49,850 nucleotides of DNA from Nemertoderma westbladi (taxonomy: Eukaryota > Xenacoelomorpha > Nemertodermatida > Nemertodermatidae), in contig JAUCBJ010008609.1 of NCBI GenBank assembly GCA_032718475.1, positions 1-49,850 of the forward strand, written 5' to 3'. Both the position numbers and the translations under genes were made by a program. Positions 20,968 through 32,500 of the stretch are shown piece after piece. Numbering within the stretch: the stretch's first letter is position 1; each line of letters begins with the position of its first letter. The notes under the pieces are model-generated. The model was not told where the DNA came from and did not search any database. It saw nothing but the letters and a program-made list of their open reading frames with translations.

Positions 20968-23330
20968 CAACAGAGTAAAACATAGCGAGGTAAGGGGTGG
21001 GTGAGGGAGGATACAAAAAAAACATAAACGAGGTATGGGGTGGGTGAGGGAGGATACAAAAAAACATAAACGAGGTATGGGGTGGGTGAGGGAGGATACA
21101 AAAAAATATAAACGAGGTATGGGGTGGGTGAGGGAGGATACAAAAAAACATAAACGAGGTATGGGGTGGGTGAGGGAGGGAGGATACAAAAAAACATAAA
21201 CGAGGTATGGGGTGGGTGAGGGAGGGAGGATACAACAAAACATAAACGAGGTATGGGGTGGGTGAGGGAGGGAGGATACAAAAAACATAAACGAGGTATG
21301 GGGTGGGTGAGGGAGGATACAAAAAAACATAAACGAGGTATGGGGTGGGTGAGGGAGGAAGGATACAAAAAAACATAAACGAGGTATGGGGTGGGTGAGG
21401 GAGGGAGGATACAAAAAAACATAAACGAGGTATGGGGTGGGTGAGGGAGGGAGGATACAAAAAAACATAAACGAGGTATGGGGTGGGTGAGGGAGGATAC
21501 AAAAAAACATAAACGAGGTATGGGGTGGGTGAGGGAGGGAGGATACAAAAAAACATAAACGAGGTATGGGGTGGGTGAGGGAGGGAGGATACAAAAAACA
21601 TAAACGAGGTATGGGGTGGGTGAGGGAGGATACAAAAAAACATAAACGAGGTATGGGGTGGGTGAGGGAGGAAGGATACAAAAAAACATAAACGAGGTAT
21701 GGGGTGGGTGAGGGAGGGAGGATACAAAAAAACATAAACGAGGTATGGGGTGGGTGAGGGAGGGAGGATACAAAAAAACATAAACGAGGTATGGGGTGGG
21801 TGAGGGAGGATACAAAAAAACATAAACGAGGTATGGGGTGGGTGAGGGAGGGAGGATACAAAAAAACATAAACGAGGTATGGGGTGGGTGAGGGAGGGAG
21901 GATACAAAAAACATAAACGAGGTATGGGGTGGGTGAGGGAGGATACAAAAAAACATAAACGAGGTATGGGGTGGGTGAGGGAGGGAGGATACAAAAAAAC
22001 ATAAACGAGGTATGGGGTGGGTGAGGGAGGGAGGATACAAAAAACATAAACGAGTATGGGGTGGGTGAGGGAGGATACAAAAAACATAAACGAGGTATGG
22101 GGTGGGTGAGGGAGGATACAAAAAAACATAAACGAGGTATGGGGTGGGTGAGGGAGGAAGGATACAAAAAAACATAAACGAGGTATGGGGTGGGTGAGGG
22201 AGGGAGGATACAAAAAAACATAAACGAGGTATGGGGTGGGTGAGGGAGGGAGGATACAAAAAAACATAAACGAGGTATGGGGTGGGTGAGGGAGGATACA
22301 AAAAAACATAAACGAGGTATGGGGTGGGTGAGGGAGGGAGGATACAAAAAAACATAAACGAGGTATGGGGTGGGTGAGGGAGGGAGGATACAAAAAAACA
22401 TAAACGAGGTATGGGGTGGGTGACGGAGGATACAAAAAAATATAAACGAGGTATGGGGTGGGTGAGGGAGGATACAAAAAAACATAAACGAGGTATGGGG
22501 TGGGTGAGGGGGGATACAAAAAAACATAAACGAGTTATGGGGTGGGTGAGGGAGGATACAAAAAACATAAACGAGGTATGGGGTGGGTGAGGGAGGATAC
22601 AAAAAAACATAAACAAGGTATGGGGTGGGTGAGGGAGGGAGGATACAAAAAAACATAAACGAGGTATGGGGTGGGTGAGGGGGGATACAAAAAAACATAA
22701 ACGAGGTATGGGGTGGGTGAGGGAGGGAGGATACAAAAAAACATAAACGAGGTATGGGGTGGGTGAGGGAGGATACTAAAAAACATAAACGAGGTATGGG
22801 GTGGGTGAGGGGGGATACAAAAAAACATAAACGAGGTATGGGGTGGGTGAGGGAGGATACAAAAAAACATAAACGAGGTATGGGGTGGGTGAGGGGGGAT
22901 ACAAAAAAACATAAACGAGGTATGGGGTGGGTGAGGGAGGGAGGATACAATAAAACATAAACGAGGTATGGGGTGGGTGAGGGGGGATACAAAAAAACAT
23001 AAACGAGGTATGGGGTGGGTGAGGGAGGATACAAAAAAACATAAACGAGGTATGGGGTGGGTGAGGGGGGATACAAAAAAACATAAACGAGTTATGGGGT
23101 GGGTGAGGAAGGATACAAAAAACATAAACGAGGTATGGGGTGGGTGAGGGGGGATACAAAAAAACATAAACGAGGTATGGGGTGGGTAAGGGAGGATACA
23201 AAAAAACATAAACGAGGTATGGGGTGGGTGAGGGGGGATACAAAAAAACATAAACGAGGTATGGGGTGGGTGAGGGAGGATACAAAAAAACATAAACGAG
23301 GTATGGGGTGGGTGAGGGGGGATACACAAA
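20968..23330. repeat. G-quadruplex-rich tandem array, 42/46-bp units
   Basis: About 55 units of GGGGTGGGTGAGGGAGGA, then TACAAAAAAACATAAACGAG and GTAT. Many units have a 4-bp insertion giving GGGGTGGGTGAGGGAGGG, which satisfies the four-G-run quadruplex rule. Others have GAGGAAGG, or GAGGGGGGA in the right third. Unit types follow repeating orders, so amplification was by blocks. A-tract length varies from 6 to 8, and this shifts frame. The 180-711-codon Pro/Phe/Tyr-rich frames on the minus strand are artefacts of a stop-free unit. Confidence 0.95.
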
Positions 23331-25030
23331 AAATTATAATAATCGCATAATACTGTATTTGAGAATTTGAGTGTGATAGTAGTTATTATTAAGTAGGCCT
23401 AATTAACTACAATATCATACGAACTACCGGTACGCATGAACCCGACAACTATAAACTGAATTCAGTTTCCAAGTTGTGTAAAAACCTATGTAACTAACTT
23501 TCGCAGTCCAACATTTTGAATAAAAAATGATCTTCTACTTCAAATTTAATTGTTAACAGAGCAAAATAAAACTGCGTATTGCATGGGAAACAAATGCAGA
23601 AAACTCTTTTATTTCCTAAGCAGAAAATACTTTATAATTAGAGTAGTCATTCATTTTTTATATTGATCTACATAGTTCTATTAAATACAATGCTTTACTT
23701 AGAATTTACATACTAATGTTTTAGGCCTACCTGTCAGCCTGTCATTGGTGTATTGCGACACCACAATAATTGTTTGATGTTAACTGTACAGTGTTATTTA
23801 TCAGTACACTGGTGTGCTATCATACAAAATATCGTTATTAATAATTTTATGTGTATCTGTGACACAATGTGTTATTCAATGATAAAGTGATGAATACTTA
23901 AAAACACGTGTTCATGAGGCCTTCGCGCAGCACGAGGCTCAATTATGAGATACAAATTAAAATTTAATTTCTAAGAGCTTCTTAATAATGCAGCTACAAT
24001 GCTGCATGCTGATAGTTGTAGTGGTACTGTAGTAGGCCTATTTCCGGCAGGTGACCACCGGTGACACAAAGCTAAAATTTTCGTTGTTTTCCTGTGATTT
24101 CATTTCCGATAGCCTGTTACCTTGGTTACCTTGTCTGTCTGTTTGTCTGTCCAATTATCGATAACAAATCTTACTTGTATTTTTTTTCATTTGCACTTTT
24201 CGTCCAAAAATGACAAAAATACGAAGTAGTCTTAGTAGGATTGTCTGAATAATCTTACCGTAGGATTCAACGACCCCAAAAATCACACAAAAATTACAAT
24301 TGGAGTAATATGACAAATCTGTGATTATGATTCCAAATCGTGTTTAATTTCCTTTTATGATATTAATAATAATATAATAAATATAACTAATTAATAAAAT
24401 AATTGAACCGTGAATAACTTTCTCCCTTTATTTCTGAAAATAAATCCCAAAAGGCGCAAAATTTTAAGGCAAAATCGAAATTTCCGGCTTCATGGGGTTA
24501 ACGACGGTGAGTGGAACTAGTTGTGTTTCTAATTTCAAGCAATATGATAAAGATTTGTAGAAAAATCTGGGGGGGGGGGGGGGTCCGTGTCATCAGAAAA
24601 TGACACTATATTACGGGACATGGTATATATATTATCTATAGTAAACAGCAATTGAGATAAAATGATTCACAGATTCAGTTATTATATTTAATTTCCAATT
24701 AAAACAATATTATGGCAAATAAAATAAATAAAATAATAAATATGAGGTAAAATACTGTATTTAAAATTATTTATAAAAATTCTTATTATTAAAATTTTTA
24801 TAAATAATTTTAAATACAGTATTTTACCTCATATTTATTATTTTATTTATTTTATTTGCCATAATATTGTTTTAATTGGAAATTATCTATAGTATATATT
24901 TTCAGTCAGTCTATTGCAGTAAGCGGGTTAGTGAAGGAGCAGTTTGCATTGCAGGTTAAACAAACCAAAATAATAATATAATATAATATCTATGGGAAGT
25001 TGAGACGAAAGTTATTTAGTTTCATAAGTA
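23331..25030. other. No gene; repeat scraps
   Basis: Contains GGCCTTCGCGCAGCAC at 23918 (inverted match to 7473), a LINE-tail scrap at 23989-24022 (AATGCAGCTACAATGCTGCA), three TAGGCCTA sites (23394, 23722, 24033) and a 15-G tract at 24569-24583. A long hairpin is annotated separately. No coding region. Confidence 0.5.
24689..24885. repeat. Perfect 93-bp inverted repeat with 11-bp loop
   Basis: The arms 24689-24781 and 24793-24885 are exact reverse complements over 93 bases, starting TAATTTCCAATTAAAACAAT. The loop is 11 bases. The outer flanks do not pair. ATTATCTATAGTA occurs both at about 24631 and at 24883, so the sequence after the hairpin partly repeats that before it. Either a very young palindrome or an amplification fold-back artefact. 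Confidence 0.9.
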
Positions 25031-25830
25031 CTGTACGGTCTGAAAACGTACTTCTTGGTAAAGTTAACCCCGTGACCCAAGAGTACGGTCTGAAAACGTA
25101 CTTCTTGGTAAAGTTAACCCCGTGACCCAAGAGTACGGTCTGAAAACGTACTTCTTGGTAAAGTTAACCCCGTGACCCAAGAGTACGGTCTGAAAACGTA
25201 CTTCTTGGTAAAGTTAACCCCGTGACCCAAGAGTACGGTCTGAAAACGTACTTCTTGGTAAAGTTAACCCCGTGACCCAAGAGTACGGTCTGAAAACGTA
25301 CTTCTTGGTAAAGTTAACCCCGTGACCCAAGAGTACGGTCTGAAAACGTACTTATTGGTAAAGTTAACCCCGTGACCCAAGAGTACGGTCTGAAAACGTA
25401 CTTCTTGGTAAAGTTAACCCCGTGACCCAAGAGTACGGTCTGAAAACGTACTTCTTGGTAAAGTTAACCCCGTGACCCAAGAGTACGGTCTGAAAACGTA
25501 CTTCTTGTTAAAGTTAACCCCGTGACCCAAGAGTACGGTCTGAAAACGTACTTCTTGGTAAAGTTAACCCCGTGACCCAAGAGTACGGTCTGAAAACGTA
25601 CTTCTTGGTAAAGTTAACCCCGTGACCCAAGAGTACGGTCTGAAAACGTACTTCTTGGTAAAGTTAACCCCGTGACCCAAGAGTACGGTCTGAAAACGTA
25701 CTTCTTGTTAAAGTTAACCCCGTGACCCAAGAGTACGGTCTGAAAACGTACTTCTTGGTAAAGTTAACCCCGTGACCCAAGAGTACGGTCTGAAAACGTA
25801 CTTCTTGGTAAAGTTAATCCCGTGACCCAA
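25031..25830. repeat. 50-bp satellite, 16 nearly identical copies
   Basis: Exact 50-bp period. The unit begins GAGTACGGTCTGAAAACGTA and ends CCCCGTGACCCAA. Across 16 copies only a handful of substitutions are visible: CTTATT near 25352, the same GG-to-GT change in the copies at 25481-25530 and 25681-25730, and TTAATCC in the last copy. The shared change 200 bp apart suggests amplification in four-unit blocks. The array is recent. No unique spacers, so it is not CRISPR-like. Confidence 0.96.
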
Positions 25831-26489
25831 GATTGATCCTCATAATAAAACATATTACGTAAAATTGTAATAAATTTAATTAAAATTTAATAGTAACTAT
25901 AATATTGGAACGGTTTAATATCATATGAAACTATATTATGTAATACATTACTGTACAATCTATACCGGAAATTGTTTAATAAGCAAACACTATCGCCTAA
26001 AAGGAGTCAGCTGTCGGGCACACAATATCCATTAAGTCGCTAACCCTGATATACCTGAGTACCCAGCAAACTGGAGGGAACTAAAAGTATCTTGGTTCTT
26101 CTAGATAATACCCGAAAATAAATTTGTAACTAATATGGTATCTTTTTATTATACATTGTCTACATTAAACCAATTAGTAAATAAATCATCTCTACAGAAC
26201 AGCACATAAATGGTGGCAAATACAGAACATAAATCGCCTTTAGATCTTAATATCCAACGTAAAATGTAGATCCAATAATACAAAACGGGAGATAAAAATC
26301 CACAATTAAGAATTCTGTAACTCACGATGTTTATTTAACAAATAAGATTTGGGGGGGGGGGGGGGGGGGGGAGGGGGGCCACTCAGATGGCAATGTCGCA
26401 AAGTTACTTAGTAACATTAAAATAATAACAGTAAACAATATGAGAGCAGAAAAATACCGTCAACGCTTAAAGCAAGTTGGTCACTGATG
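25831..26489. other. No feature recognised except a G tract
   Basis: AT-rich sequence. A 21-G run occupies 26351-26371, followed by A and six more G. No gene. Confidence 0.5.
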
Positions 26490-26700
26490 TAGACGGGAGG
26501 TTTAGCCAGTTCACGACACATAATGATTTGAACAGTCATGGTGGACAGCCAATGACATTCCTTTGCAAAGTCGGACACTGCAAAATCCCATGAACTTAGA
26601 TAAAAGCTCCGAACTTGGCAACTGTCTGACCTATAGATTAGGCTTGCTCTGTTTCGAGTATGCCGACATTGTACTGAAGGGCAGGCCGATCATGTCAAAC
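26490..26700 (+). mobile_element. Decayed LINE C-terminal fragment
   Basis: CATGGTGGACAGCCAATGAC at 26538 and TTAGCCAGTTCACGACAC at 26502 match the coding 3' region of the LINE at 37.1-38.9 kb (its HGGQPMTFL stretch). The rest is heavily mutated with stops. A piece of a related element. Confidence 0.5.
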
Positions 26701-26760
26701 AGTTCAATAAGTTTTTATATTATAAAATTAATTAAATGAAATAAATGCTAGATTAGTTTA

Positions 26761-27506
26761 AGGTTGTAGGGTACCCTAGGGTTTTCTTAATATTAACTAT
26801 TAAACAAAATGTACCTTTCTGAGAGAACTGGTAAATAAAATTTCCTTAAATTTTGCAGGTAGCTGTATCACCCATTCAAGAGCAAAACAAAAAAAATTAA
26901 ACAATTTTAACAATTTTTTGTTCAAGGCAATTTTTGTAAACAATGCCCGGTTTTAACAAAAAATCGAAATTTCAACAACTGTTTTTTTAATAAATTCTTA
27001 AGAAAGCACCCAACCAACAAAATTCTAGTCATGCTAGGCCAATCGTTGTTGTGAACATTTCCTGAGATTTCATCCAGTAGTTCCTCAGAGAAGTGTACCT
27101 TTGTGTCTAAAAAAAAACACAAAAAATTACTTTTCGAGAAAAAGACATTCAAAGTTTTCAAAGCTTCCCGCCATTTTTTATAAAAAACGAGGGATTATTC
27201 AAACTGGTTGTAAAAATTAAATAAGTACACCACCTACCTAAAGATTCCGATATAGGGGTTTTCTTGGTCGGTGATTTAATTTCTGATGTCAGTTTTTGAG
27301 TTTGACCAAATCTAGACTGTCTGTCTGTCGGTCTGTCAGTTTTGATAGACTTTTCAGACAGACATTTGGGCACCTTAGGCTTATCCTATGGCTATAAAAA
27401 CCCGATTTCTGCAATCTTAGAAAAATTTTGATCTTAAATAATCGAAAAAAAAATTTCAAAATTGTTTTTTTTCAAATATTGTTAGGGTACCCTACAACTA
27501 CAACCT
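26761..27506. mobile_element. 746-bp TIR element with TA duplication, Tc1/mariner-like
   Basis: Left end AGGTTGTAGGGTACCCTA. The right end is the inverted form with an extra GTTGTA inside. TA flanks both sides (26759-26760 and 27507-27508), as in Tc1/mariner insertions. The inner GGGTACCC is itself a palindrome. No transposase is present. The minus strand holds two consecutive open stretches (27373-27158 and 27161-26922) with mixed, protein-like composition. Confidence 0.65.
26922..27161 (-). pseudogene. Possible captured exon with a Death-fold-like helix pair
   Basis: The frame reads KVHFSEELLDEISGNVHNND, then WPSMTRIL. The spacing of L, I, W and hydrophobic residues resembles the core of a Death domain (L-x2-IS ... 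DW-x2-LAR-x-LG), though the LG is replaced. On the minus strand a T-rich tract ending in TAG (27107-27109) would make a plausible splice acceptor just before it. It lies inside the TA-flanked element, so it could be carried sequence. The domain call rests on about 30 residues and may be chance. Confidence 0.25.
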
Positions 27507-27508
27507 TA

Positions 27509-28386
27509 CAAACATAAGAAGTTTTAACAAAATACCGTGGGAAAATATTACCGGTATCATGTTTGGAATCATTAGCAATTATTGTTGGCCGTCAATAAAT
27601 TATTTAACGCAAGAGGAGTAATTCCAACATATCGAGAGGAGTAATTCCAACATATCATGATAGTTTGTGAAATAGGGGGTGGGGTGGTGGGTGGGGTTAC
27701 ATAGCAACGATAAACCTCCAGTTTCGAGGTTATTGCATTTATTAAGGAGATACACATCCCGGGCTCCACTAACTTTCGGGGTTATTGACAATTTGCATAG
27801 ATGGCAAATAATACAGCCTCCCCATGAGGTACTACATAATTTCAGCTATAAGAAAACAGCGAAAAATTTATTTAATTCTTAATTTAGTTAAATATTATGA
27901 AAAATGGCCATTAATAAAGAAGCAAAGTGTTTCTAAAACGTTACGAATAAAATTAATTAAAAACCATACAATTAAAATAAGTATTACAGGGAATTATCAG
28001 TTGCAACTCAAGTAATATCAGTTAGATAGTAAACCATGTTAGAAAGCAGAAGTGGATTGCATCTGTTGGCTAGGCAACACATTAACACCATTAACATTAC
28101 ACCACAAGAGCTGTACCAGCTAGATTTTATAATATTGTGGTGCTGTAATTATTTATATCATCGGGAGACAACATCAACAATTTTATATTTATTTGACTTA
28201 GTTAAATATATTGGTGCAAAATGAATTATTTATTTACTTTATGGTTCCAAATGTTTTGGAAATTACAGTCTCTTAATTGATAAGTTAGTTATTGGGAAAC
28301 TCTTGGTCAATGATGTAGGGAATGGTTTTCTATTTCCAATTTAGGAATTATTTAAAAATGAAATCGTATCAATTTTACAGGTCAAC
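27509..28386. other. No gene recognised
   Basis: AGGAGTAATTCCAACATATC is duplicated at about 27614 and 27638. Small open frames around 27572-28224 have no recognisable domain and overlap on both strands. Confidence 0.45.
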
Positions 28387-28390
28387 ATTA

Positions 28391-29497
28391 CGTGACCAAA
28401 GAGCCAGAACAACACTCACCAAAAAATGTGGTTTCGAGAAAAATGCAAAAAACCTTCTCAATTCCCTCTATGTGGATCCCGTCTCCTGATTTTTTCGACA
28501 GAGGTCAGGGAAGATACAGTGATACATTTTATAATAGTGGCTAGCATTCAGAATAAATTTTGTTAATAAAAAAAACTGTTTTTTTCGTTATTTTCCAAAG
28601 AGGCAAAACAACACATACTGAAATTTAACATTAACTCTAGTCTGTGTGTGTTGTTTTACCATTAGGATTTTATCACAGAAACAGATGAACAACTCACGTC
28701 AATCCTCGACTATTGAACGGTGTTTTTCCTTGTAATGTATGATAGATATTTAAATGTCGCGTCGGAATGTTTCCCTATGACGTCATTGGTATACCTAGAT
28801 AAATTTGGACTAGGATCATCCTCATCGTCACTATAACTAGATGACGGAATATAATTTAACTCTGTAAACTCCAAGTCATCAATGTACTCAATTTGTACAT
28901 CGACATCACCTACTGGTGAATTCTCAACTGAGCACTACTCTATAAATCCCTACTCCGATAATAACTCATTTGAAAGCAAGTAATTATATTAATTTAGACT
29001 TGATTCAATACTAACATTATTTAAAAATCAAATAGATTATGACAGAAGTATCATTTTCGTTGACTTGTTTTTAGGCCGTAAAGGCTCACCATTAGATCCT
29101 ATAAACGACATTACTGTACCGGTAATCTACATTTACCACTTAAATCGCGTCAGGTAGTGTGGAATAGTTCATATTAATCAACTTTGAGGCTAATTTAAAT
29201 ACATAATATTCCAGACAAATTTGGCTTTTTTTGATTCGTTTACAATATACAGGAGTTGTCATACATTGCATTGTGTGGTGTGGGTTCTTTTGCTTCGAGG
29301 TATGTGTTGTTTTACCTCTAACAGTTTTCAACTTTTATGTTGTGAGGGTTGTTCTGGTTTTCCATATATCCTAAACGGACTGACATACAAGTCTAGGATT
29401 TAAACATAAGATATAGAACGCCATCTTGAGTAATTTTGGTGAAAATTTTTTGTTTAAAAATTGTGGTGGTATGTGTTGTTCTGGCTCTATGGTCACG
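28391..29497. mobile_element. 1.1-kb TIR element with ATTA duplication
   Basis: Left end CGTGACCAAAGAGCCAGAAC, then AACAC. Right end is the inverted form, GTGTTGTTCTGGCTCTATGG, then TCACG. ATTA flanks both sides (28387-28390 and 29498-29501). Subterminal copies of AACAACACATAC or its complement lie at about 28606, 29302 and 29468, the kind of repeated motif a transposase would bind. No transposase-like ORF, so non-autonomous. The superfamily is not clear. Confidence 0.65.
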
Positions 29498-29540
29498 ATT
29501 ATATCGTTTATTCTTTATAGATATTATTTGCCATGACATA

Positions 29541-32500
29541 CCAACTGTTTCACAAATTCCCATACTTTCCCAACTGTTTCACAAATTCCCATACTTTCCC
29601 AACTGTTTCACAAATTCCCATACTTTCCCAACTGTTTCACAAATTCCCATACTTTCCCAACTGTTTCACAAATTCCCATACTTTCCCAACTGTTTTACAA
29701 ATTCCCATACTTTCCCAACTGTTTCACAAATTCCCATACTTTCCCAACTGTTTCACAAATTCCCATACTTTCCCAACTGTTTCACAATTTCCCATACTTT
29801 CCCAACTGTTTCACAAATTCCCATACTTTCCCAACTGTTTCACAAATTCCCATACTTTCCCAACTGTTTCACAAATTCCCATACTTTCCCAACTGTTTCA
29901 CAAATTCCCAACTGTTTCAAAAATTCCCATACTTTCCCAACTGTTTCACAAATTCCCATACTTTCCCAACTGTTTCAAAAAATTACCATACTTTCCCAAC
30001 TGTTTCACAAATTCCCATACAATCCCAACTGTTTCACAAATTCCCATACTTTACCAACTGTTTCACAAATTCCCATACTTTCCCAACTGTTTCACAAATT
30101 CCCATACTTTCCCAACTGTTTCACAAATTCCCAACTGTTTCACAAATTCCCAACTGTTTCACAAATTCCCATACTTTCCCAACTGTTTCACAAATTCCCA
30201 TACTTTCCCAACTGTTTCACAAATTCCCATACTTTACCAACTGTTTCACAAATTCCCATACTTTCCCAACTGTTTCACAAATTCCCATACTTTCCCAACT
30301 GTTTCACAAATTCCCAACTGTTTCACAAATTCCCAACTGTTTCACAAATTCCCATACTTTCCCAACTGTTTCACAAATTCCCAACTGTTTCACAAATTCC
30401 CAACTGTTTCACAAATTCCCATACTTTACCAACTGTTTCACAAATTCCCACACTTTCCCAACTGTTTCACAAATTCCCATACTTTCCCAACTGTTTCACA
30501 AATTCCCAACTGTTTCACAAATTCCCATACTTTCCCAACTGTTTCACAAATTCCCATACTTTCCCAACTGTTTCACAAATTCCCCACTGTTTTACAAATT
30601 CCCAACTGTTTCACAAATTCCCATACTTTCCCAACTGTTTCACAAATTCCCATACTTTCCCAACTGTTTCACAAATTCCCAACTGTTTCACAAATTCCCA
30701 ACTGTTTCACAAATTCCCATACTTTCCCAACTGTTTCACAAATTCCCATACTTTCCCAACTGTTTCACAAATTCCCATACTGTCCCAACTGTTTCACAAA
30801 TTCCCAACTGTTTCACAAATTCCCAACTGTTTCACAAATTCCCAACTGTTTCACAAATTCCCAACTGTTTCACAAATTCCCATACTTTCCCAACTGTTTC
30901 ACAAATTCCCATACTTTCCCAACTGTTTCACAAATTCCCATACTTTCCCAACTGTTTCACAAATTCCCAACTGTTTCACAAATTCCCATACTTTCCCAAC
31001 TGTTTCACAAATTCCCATACTTTCCCAACTGTTTCACAAATTCCCATACTTTCCCAAATGTTTCACAAATTCCTATACTTTCCCAACTGTTTCACAAATT
31101 CCCATACTTTCCCAACTGTTTCACAAATTCCCATACTTTCCCAACTGTTTCACAAATTCCCATACTTTCCCAACTGTTGCACTAATTCCCATACTTTCCC
31201 AACTGTTTCACATATTCCCATACTTTCCCAACTGTTTCACAAATTCCCATACTTTCCCAACTGTTTCACAAATTCCCATACTTTCCCAACTGTTTCACAA
31301 ATTCCCATACTTTCCCAACTGTTTCACAAATTCCCATACTTTCCCAACTGTTTCACAAATTCCCATACTTTCCCAACTGTTTCACAAATTCCCATACTTT
31401 CCCAACTGTTTCACAAATTCCCATACTTTCCCAACTGTTTCACAAATTCCCATACTTTCCCAACTGTATCACAAATTCCCACACTTTCCCAACTGTTTCA
31501 CAAATTCCCATACTTTCCCAACTGTTTCACAAATTCCCATACTTTCCCAACTGTTTCACAAATTCCCAACTGTTTCACAAATTCCCATACTTTCCAACTG
31601 TTTCACAAATTCCCATACTTTCCAACTGTTTCACAAATTCCCATACTTTCCCAACTGCTTCACAAATTCCCATACTTTCCCAACTGTTTCACAAATTCCC
31701 ATACTTTCCTAACTGTTTCACAAATTCCCATACTCTCCCAACTGTTTCACAAATTCCCATACTTTCCCAACTGTTTCACAAATTCCCATACTTTCCCAAA
31801 TGTTTCACAAATTCCCAACTGTTTCACAAATTCCCATACTTTCCCAACTGTTTCACAAATTCCCATACTTTCCCAACTGTTTCACAAATTCCCATACTTT
31901 CCCAACTGTTTCACAAATTCCCATACTTTCCCAACTGTTTCAAAAATTCCCATACTTTCCCAACTGTTTCACAAATTCCCATATTTTCCCAACTGTTTCA
32001 CAAATTCCCATACTTTCCCAACTGTTTCACAAATTCCCATACTTTCCCAACTGTTTCACAAATTCCCATACTTTACCAACTGTTTCACAAATTCCCATAC
32101 TTTCCCAACTGTTTCACAAATTCCCATACTTTCCCAACTGTTTCACAAATTCCCAACTGTTTCACAAATTCCCATACTTTCCCAACTGTTTCACAAATTC
32201 CCATACTTTACCAACTGTTTCACAAATTCCCATACTTTCCCAACTGTTTCACAAATTCCCATACTTTCCCAACTGTTTCACAAATTCCCATACTTTCCCA
32301 ACTGTTTCACAATTTCCCATACTTTCCCAACTGTTTCACAAATTCCCATACTTTCCCAACTGTTTCACAAATTCCCATACTTTCCCAACTGTTTCACAAA
32401 TTCCCATACTTTCCCAACTGTTTCACAAATTCCCAACTGTTTCAAAAATTCCCATACTTTCCCAACTGTTTCACAAATTCCCATACTTTCCCAACTGTTT

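Noticed and set aside
20915-23329. Pro/Tyr/Phe-rich open frames of up to 711 codons on the minus strand
   Set aside because: They are translations of the G-rich array. Several frames are open at once and A-tract length changes shift them.
25031-25830. CRISPR-like array
   Set aside because: The 50-bp repeats are contiguous with no unique spacers, and the context is eukaryotic.
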